Of a DNA stretch of 48,778 nt, positions 43,939 through 48,778 are shown piece after piece. Origin of the DNA: Pyrinomonadaceae bacterium (GTDB taxonomy: Bacteria; Acidobacteriota; Blastocatellia; Pyrinomonadales; Pyrinomonadaceae); NCBI GenBank assembly GCA_013003215.1, contig JABDKD010000077.1:1-48778 (forward strand), written 5' to 3'. How positions within the stretch are numbered: the stretch's first letter is position 1; each line of letters begins with the position of its first letter. A program made the translations under genes and the position numbers. The notes beneath the pieces are model-generated. The model did not search any database and was not told the origin of the DNA. It was given only the letters and a program-made list of their open reading frames with translations.

Positions 43939-44795
43939 TGGTGGGTTCTCCTAAAATACGATTTGATCGTTCGGGTTGCTGAAGGAAAAAGTCGCTTTGC
44001 AAAATATCGTAACTGGTATGGAATTCTGTACCCGTCATCAAGTTCTCCTTCCACGCCAATCGTTGACATCACAGGATTTGGGGGAAATCGCCTCCTAAGC
44101 TGCTTGAAAAACTGGCTCCAGCTTTCAAAATTGCTATCAAGAGGCGAAAAAGGAACATCATCGGCCCATCTCTTTTCAAGTGAACCTGTCAGCCATTCGG
44201 GGAGGTTTTCAGCCTCCTTAGCAAACGGAAGATCGTTGATTCTGAGACCTGTATATTTTGCAGCAAGGCCTATGGTCGTAATTATCCAACGTCCCCGCTT
44301 AGCCCCGTCTGATTCAAGGCAATAGTTCCAATTGAATTCATCCCCTTTTTCATTGATGATGTGATGCACGTCCCACAGCCGTTCCTTCTTTTCTCCTCCA
44401 TCCGTAAGCCAATGTACACAGACAACACGCAACTGGTCCTCGGGGCAGAGTACGTGCACCCTGCCTTCTTCGAACTCCAAACTTTCAACATTTGCAAACA
44501 CCTCTTTCCAAGGACGGCGATCAAAATGCCTGAGTCCCTCGTGCAGATCAACGAGGTAATTACCTAGGGCGCCTTCCTTCAACATTTCAGCGGCACGTTC
44601 AAAATGCTCAGGCGGTACAGCGAAATCCAAATCTATCGAGGGTCTCGGCGTACCTGCAGGATAGTATCTCTCGATCGCAACTCCTTTGATCAGGACGGAG
44701 TCGATACCTTCCGCCCTTAGCGTTTCTCCAACCTCGACAGCCTGAAGTCTGTGAAGCCTGGAGTTTAACAGATGCCATTTCCTGTCATCAGCCAT
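43935..44795 (-). CDS. Nucleotidyltransferase family protein (NTP_transf_5-like)
   Basis: 286 aa. SVLIKGVAIERYYPAGTPRPSIDLDFAVP (residues 33-61 in two parts) with the metal Asp pair in DLD, then HEGLRHFDRRPW, LCPEDQLRVVCVHWL and LWDVHHIINE. This is the PF14907-type layout often found in polysaccharide clusters. Substrate unknown. Two nt after the WecA/WbpL-like gene, and overlapping tsaB by 4 nt. Confidence 0.85.
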   Translation of the reverse strand: MADDRKWHLLNSRLHRLQAVEVGETLRAEGIDSVLIKGVAIERYYPAGTPRPSIDLDFAVPPEHFERAAEMLKEGALGNYLVDLHEGLRHFDRRPWKEVFANVESLEFEEGRVHVLCPEDQLRVVCVHWLTDGGEKKERLWDVHHIINEKGDEFNWNYCLESDGAKRGRWIITTIGLAAKYTGLRINDLPFAKEAENLPEWLTGSLEKRWADDVPFSPLDSNFESWSQFFKQLRRRFPPNPVMSTIGVEGELDDGYRIPYQLRYFAKRLFPSATRTIKSYFRRTHH

Positions 44796-44797
44796 GT

Positions 44798-45844
44798 CTA
44801 CGTGGCGCTACCTTCTGGGGCTTTCATTTTACTGGCCCGGGAAACATAAAAAAAGAGGCCTGCGAATAGAATAAGGCCAATTCCTAGAATAAGTCCTCTC
44901 ATGCCCGTGATTACTTCGAAAATTGCGACTGCGCAAACGGCTAGAATCAGTATGAGATAAAGCCCTGTGACTGCCAGGTGACTGCTGCCGGACTTAATCA
45001 GTTCCTGGTATAAATGCCTCCTATGCGCGCTCCAGAGTTTTTCACCAGAGATCAACCTCCGGAAAAACGTCACAATCGTATCAGCAAAAAAGAACCAAAG
45101 CGCCGCAAGCCCTAATAATGGCAGGTATTTAACGAAGACTCTACTCTCTGATATCGAGATCGCATAGATTGGGATTGAGGCAAAAGCGAACCCGAGGAAT
45201 GCACTTCCTACATCACCCATAAAAACTCTCGCTCGAGGCCAGTTGTGCAACAAGAACCCCAGTGATGTAGCAAGAAGGGATACCGACAGGAATGTTACGT
45301 CCGCAACTCCGAAGTAAACGCTGCACAATGCCCAAAAACCCGCTGCGAGCGCTGCCTGTGTGCCGGCAATACCGTCGATCCCGTCCATGAAATTGTAGGC
45401 ATTTGTCATCCAAACGATCCAGAACACTGTAATCACGCCAGAAAAGAGTCCGAAATCTATCTCAACCCCCGATAAAAGCTCAATCCCCTCGAAAGAGCCC
45501 GCATCAAATACCACGAGAAGAGCGGCGATGATGTGAACGAAAAGACGAATCGGGGCAGGAACATGTTTCAGGTCATCGAATCCGGAAATACCCGCAATTA
45601 GGAGACCTCCAACATAAAAGCCGATAAACTTGACACCGCCTCCATCTGAAAGTTCCCAGATCAGCAGTGAAACCAGCGAAAGAATGACGATAACCACTCC
45701 ACCGCCGACCGGAGTAGGCGCGTCATGCGAACTCCTTTCATTCGGCACATCAAGGATTGCCCTGCCTTCGCTCCATTTCCGAAAAACTCCAACCAAGAGC
45801 CAGGAAATTAGAAACAAACCAATAAATGTAGCCAAATAAATCAT
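44798..45844 (-). CDS. WecA/WbpL-like UDP-sugar:undecaprenyl-phosphate glycosyl-1-phosphate transferase
   Basis: 348 aa polytopic membrane protein of the MraY/WecA family that starts O-antigen-type chains. GRAILDVPNERSSHDAPTPVGGG, the GFDDLKHVP loop, NAYNFMDGIDGIAG, VFMGDVGSAFLGF and the HRRHLYQ loop are present. About ten membrane helices. ATGA overlap with the epimerase; the sugar donor cannot be read from sequence. Confidence 0.9.
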   Translation of the reverse strand: MIYLATFIGLFLISWLLVGVFRKWSEGRAILDVPNERSSHDAPTPVGGGVVIVILSLVSLLIWELSDGGGVKFIGFYVGGLLIAGISGFDDLKHVPAPIRLFVHIIAALLVVFDAGSFEGIELLSGVEIDFGLFSGVITVFWIVWMTNAYNFMDGIDGIAGTQAALAAGFWALCSVYFGVADVTFLSVSLLATSLGFLLHNWPRARVFMGDVGSAFLGFAFASIPIYAISISESRVFVKYLPLLGLAALWFFFADTIVTFFRRLISGEKLWSAHRRHLYQELIKSGSSHLAVTGLYLILILAVCAVAIFEVITGMRGLILGIGLILFAGLFFYVSRASKMKAPEGSAT

Positions 45845-46791
45845 TGCCGGGTCAGAATTTCACGAACCTGATCTCTAATACCTTCCTCTGCACTGTATTT
45901 AAGCGTGTAAACGGAATCAAGGTACTTGCTGGTAAAGGAGTCATGTCTTAACCAGGTTGAAGTGCTTTCAGCCAAATGCCGAACTCTTTTGATTCTTGTA
46001 ATACTTGCGGCTGCACGTGTGATCACAGAGACCAGTCGCCCTGGTAGATGAACCCGGGGCACCGACCTCTCTAATTCATCGCAAATCGTTGCAACAACTT
46101 GTTTTACGCTAATCGGAGGGGCTGAAACGTTGAAGACCGCTGAAATCTTTTTGTCTCCGGTAGCTATAACCTCAAGTGCACCGCAAAGGTCGTCAATATG
46201 GACAAAGCTCTTTACGTTGCTCCCATTTCCGATGTTTACAAATCTGTTCTTCTTCAGGAGCATTATAAGTTTCTGAACATTTCCGGGAGCATTTGGCCCA
46301 ACAACCGTCGCAGGCCTGACGACAATCAGATCTGTTTCACTTTCACGCAATATTTCGGCGACAGCGGCTTCGCCGCGTCTTTTTGAACCCCCGTAGGAAT
46401 CGGTAGCATTCAAATCCCATGCTTCGTCTATCGCTGAACCATAACTCTTATTGCCATAGACACTTACGGTGCTTACCATGATAACTCGCTTTATATTCGA
46501 AATTACAGCCGCTTTTGCCAGATTTGCGGCTGCAGCTACATTGCCCGCCTGAAACACGGAATCAGGCGTACCAAACGGCTTGTGCGCTGCTCCTGCGCAG
46601 TGAATTATCGCATCAACCTCATCAAACTTCAGCAATCTGGCCGCCGGATCCGAGAGATCTATCGTAATTCCCGTATTTTTTACCCCGCGGGAGCTTCGGA
46701 AAAGCGGAACAACCTGATGTCGCGCTTTTTCAAGATATGCAACGAGTTGGCTCCCAACATAGCCGCGAGCTCCTGTAACGAGAATCTTCAT
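45841..46791 (-). CDS. NAD-dependent epimerase/dehydratase
   Basis: 316 aa short-chain sugar-nucleotide enzyme. Rossmann GARGYVGSQ, Ser/Tyr/Lys set in STVSVYG and YGGSKRRGE, RPATVVGP and HIDDLCGAL. In such gene clusters this WbpV-like enzyme usually acts on the sugar loaded by the adjacent WecA/WbpL-like transferase. Starts 5 nt after the stop of the preceding glycosyltransferase gene. Confidence 0.9.
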   Translation of the reverse strand: MKILVTGARGYVGSQLVAYLEKARHQVVPLFRSSRGVKNTGITIDLSDPAARLLKFDEVDAIIHCAGAAHKPFGTPDSVFQAGNVAAAANLAKAAVISNIKRVIMVSTVSVYGNKSYGSAIDEAWDLNATDSYGGSKRRGEAAVAEILRESETDLIVVRPATVVGPNAPGNVQKLIMLLKKNRFVNIGNGSNVKSFVHIDDLCGALEVIATGDKKISAVFNVSAPPISVKQVVATICDELERSVPRVHLPGRLVSVITRAAASITRIKRVRHLAESTSTWLRHDSFTSKYLDSVYTLKYSAEEGIRDQVREILTRQ

Positions 46792-46796
46792 TAGAG

Positions 46797-48041
46797 TTAA
46801 CTATCTGATAAAAAGACACTTCGGTACGATTCCACCGCTTTTTCAAGCGAGTATTTCGTGAGGGCCGCAATTCTGGCGTTCTTCCCGTATTCTGCAATCT
46901 TCTCAGAAGAAGACTTGATCTTTAAAATCACGTCAACCAAGCCATCCAGATCCCCTGGTTCAACCGACCATCCCACATTGTCCTCTTTCAAAACCTTCGA
47001 AACTTCGGAGTCCCTATCACACAAGGCAAGAATCGGTTTACCGGCCGCCAAAATGTTATATGTACGGCTTGGCATCGAAACGCCGCTCATTAACTTCACT
47101 AAGGATACAAGTCCAACATCGCACGCATTCAAAAAAACTTGCTGCTGGGATCTGGGACGGCTATTAAGAACCGTTATATTCCTTAAGTGCTTATGTTTAA
47201 CTGTCTTTTCCAAAAGTGTTTTTTTAACCCCGGCACCGAGAAATATGAAGTGTATTTCAGGATCCGTTTCTCTTACGCGGTTAGCTGCCTCAAGGATCGT
47301 CTCGATATCATTCGGATATCCCATGTTTCCTGCATATAGAAATACAAATTTATCGGAAAGACCTTGCTCTAAAAGCAGCTCGTTTTCGCTTCGCGGGCCC
47401 GGTTCAACGGTTTCGAGTTCCGCCCAGTTTGGAATAACATAAATTCGGGATTCCTCATTTAGCCCGCTCAGAGCCTTCTTCATGTCTCTTCCAACAGCAA
47501 TTATTCGGTCCGCGCTTCGGATCAGACTCCTACTCATCATTTCTAGAATTCTCGCTGTTAGGCTCCCTCGCTTTAACTTACCAACCGCATAAAGTATTTC
47601 CGGATACCGGTCATGAATGAGCAATATGTGGCTTGAACCCCGAAGTTTCGCGGCGATACCTGTAAGGAATGGCATTAATGGAGGGGTTGTCACAACGAGT
47701 ACCCTGTCACCATTTCTAAATGAAATTAATGATCTCAGGAATACAGAGACTCCCAGCGTGAGCATATTAATTATCCGAAAAGGAATGACATTCTTGTCTA
47801 GACGCGTTCCAAAACCCCTGTAAACCTCTACTCCCTTGAGGTTTTCGCGTTTGGGAGCGCGAGTTCCACGGGCAGAATAATTAGGCTGACCACAGATTAC
47901 GCGAACGTCAAAATCATCGGCGAGTCCCTCCGCAATTTTCGTAAGGTAATATCCGGTGGAGGTCATTTCCGGATAGTACAACTCGGAGACCACCCAGAGT
48001 CGGGGCCGTTTTCCTTTTTCCTTATCTGATTTGGTGCTCAC
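46797..48041 (-). CDS. WbuB-like family 4 glycosyltransferase
   Basis: 414 aa GT-B fold. LWVVSELYYPEMTSTGYYLTKIAEGLA at the N-terminus, HDRYPEILYAVGKL (WbuB-type D-x-x-P), VIPNWAE, LYAGNMGYPNDIETILEAA and MPSRTYNILAAGKPI (donor-binding) near the C-terminus. WbuB members transfer L-FucNAc-type sugars; the actual donor is unknown. GTG start shares a base with the upstream stop (TAGTG). Confidence 0.87.
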   Translation of the reverse strand: MSTKSDKEKGKRPRLWVVSELYYPEMTSTGYYLTKIAEGLADDFDVRVICGQPNYSARGTRAPKRENLKGVEVYRGFGTRLDKNVIPFRIINMLTLGVSVFLRSLISFRNGDRVLVVTTPPLMPFLTGIAAKLRGSSHILLIHDRYPEILYAVGKLKRGSLTARILEMMSRSLIRSADRIIAVGRDMKKALSGLNEESRIYVIPNWAELETVEPGPRSENELLLEQGLSDKFVFLYAGNMGYPNDIETILEAANRVRETDPEIHFIFLGAGVKKTLLEKTVKHKHLRNITVLNSRPRSQQQVFLNACDVGLVSLVKLMSGVSMPSRTYNILAAGKPILALCDRDSEVSKVLKEDNVGWSVEPGDLDGLVDVILKIKSSSEKIAEYGKNARIAALTKYSLEKAVESYRSVFLSDS

Positions 48042-48778
48042 TAACTGTGATGTTGCCTGAGACTAGTGTAACCAAGGACGATCTTCGCAATCGTTTCCGA
48101 AACAGACGGTGCCAGGTATTCGCCTGGTGGAACCCAGGATGTTCCCGACTCCAACGCCACCTCCATTGAACGAAGAATCGCACCGGGTTCGGCCCCTGCT
48201 AAGACATTGCTTCCGCATTCAAGGGTCTCCGGCCTTTCGGTAACATCTCTGACGGTGACGTTCGGTACCCCAAAAATCGAACATTCCTCCTGAACGGTGC
48301 CGCTATCCGTTAGTACCGCAAAAGCCTCTTTCTCCAATTTAACGAAATCAAAGAATCCGAGGGGCTTCAATAAACGTATCGAAGACGATTCAAACTCGAA
48401 ACCAAATTCCGAAAGCTTTGCCGCGGTCCGGGGATGAACGCTAATTAGTAATGGTTTCTTATATTTATCCGTAATTTTCTCGAATCCACTAAAGATATTC
48501 TGAAGCCGATCTCTCTCGTCTACATTTTCAGAACGGTGCAGTGTAACAAGAAAATAGTCTTTCGAAGACACCCCGAGTTCCTTCATTATGTTACTCGAGC
48601 TTATCTTGTCAGAATAATGGTTCAATACCTCAAAAATCGGATTCCCCGTTACATACACGCGATCCCTGGGGATCCCTTCGTCGATCAGGTTCTCCTTGCT
48701 GCGGGCTGTATAGGGTAGAAGAATGGTGCTTGAATGGTCAATTATCCGTCTATTCACCTCTTCGGGGACACGATCATC
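48041..48778 (-). CDS. wecB: UDP-N-acetylglucosamine 2-epimerase-like protein (WecB/FnlC type), 5' end cut by window
   Basis: C-terminal 245 residues only; the frame stays open to the window edge, where it reads DDRVPEEVNRRIIDHSS, well inside the known family. LPYTARSKENLIDEG, YVTGNPIFEVLNHY, LVTLHRSENVD, VHPRTAAKL, LTDSGTVQEECSIFGVP and RPETLECGSNVLAG are WecB-like. It may instead be the 2-epimerase of UDP-L-FucNAc synthesis (FnlC/WbjD), which is a close relative. First gene of the visible glycan operon. Confidence 0.88.
   Translation of the reverse strand, partial: DDRVPEEVNRRIIDHSSTILLPYTARSKENLIDEGIPRDRVYVTGNPIFEVLNHYSDKISSSNIMKELGVSSKDYFLVTLHRSENVDERDRLQNIFSGFEKITDKYKKPLLISVHPRTAAKLSEFGFEFESSSIRLLKPLGFFDFVKLEKEAFAVLTDSGTVQEECSIFGVPNVTVRDVTERPETLECGSNVLAGAEPGAILRSMEVALESGTSWVPPGEYLAPSVSETIAKIVLGYTSLRQHHS

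Overview
The window is about 48.8 kb of ordinary, gene-dense bacterial chromosome with moderate GC. It carries no rRNA, transposase, integrase or CRISPR array. The gene set indicates a diderm (Gram-negative) bacterium: TolC-type outer-membrane channel, an LptF/LptG lipopolysaccharide exporter, a BamB-like propeller, HslVU, and an O-antigen-type glycan operon. The neighbourhoods and small families (fused LptF-LptG, a DUF6677-like membrane protein, a PqqD domain joined to a Cys-rich tail, tail-collar plus DUF6916 proteins) suggest Acidobacteriota, perhaps Blastocatellia. That assignment is an inference from gene content, not a database result.

Layout. (1) 1-5.9 kb: tolC-like gene (-), then gapA-pgk-tpiA-secG-tRNA-Leu(GAG) (+), a lower-glycolysis/secretion operon. 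(2) 5.9-9.9 kb: an acyl-CoA carboxylase beta subunit, then a translationally coupled uspA / alpha-beta hydrolase / DUF402 operon, then a marR gene whose start sits in a near-perfect 28-bp palindrome shared with a divergent pirin gene. (3) 10-15.8 kb: pirin and a small helical protein (+), facing a minus-strand run hslV-hslU-Fn3 lipoprotein-FAH hydrolase-fructose-6-phosphate aldolase in which most genes overlap. (4) 16-20.9 kb: NamZ-like muramidase, two small membrane proteins (one only 56 aa), recO and a fused lptF-lptG. (5) 20.9-22.4 kb: a microcystin-dependent-protein-like tail-collar protein with two DUF6916-like proteins. (6) 22.4-25 kb: ahcY and metK (methyl cycle), metK having a strong promoter and a roughly 195-nt highly structured leader.

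(7) 25.2-30.9 kb: a light/DNA-repair island. It holds a photolyase lacking the N-terminal antenna domain, a flavin reductase, DUF2256, an FeS-BCP-like photolyase without cluster cysteines, a secreted hydrolase, and a second flavin reductase paralogous to the first. A diverged direct repeat of about 73 nt lies on each side of the island (24997 and 30962). (8) 31-32.5 kb: a family 2 glycosyltransferase converging on a PqqD-domain protein with a hydrophobic segment and a six-Cys tail. (9) 32.7-36.2 kb: miaB-bfn-parA-parB. (10) 36.2-42.6 kb: dnaE, accA, ssb, a PQQ-type propeller and DUF465. (11) 42.7-48.8 kb: one long overlapping minus-strand operon, wecB-like (cut by the window edge)-wbuB-like-epimerase-WecA/WbpL-like-nucleotidyltransferase-tsaB-rimI.

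The parts most worth a second look are the repeat-flanked photolyase island with its unusual photolyases, the metK leader, the PqqD/Cys-rich protein, and a small dispersed palindromic repeat (5893 and 17239).
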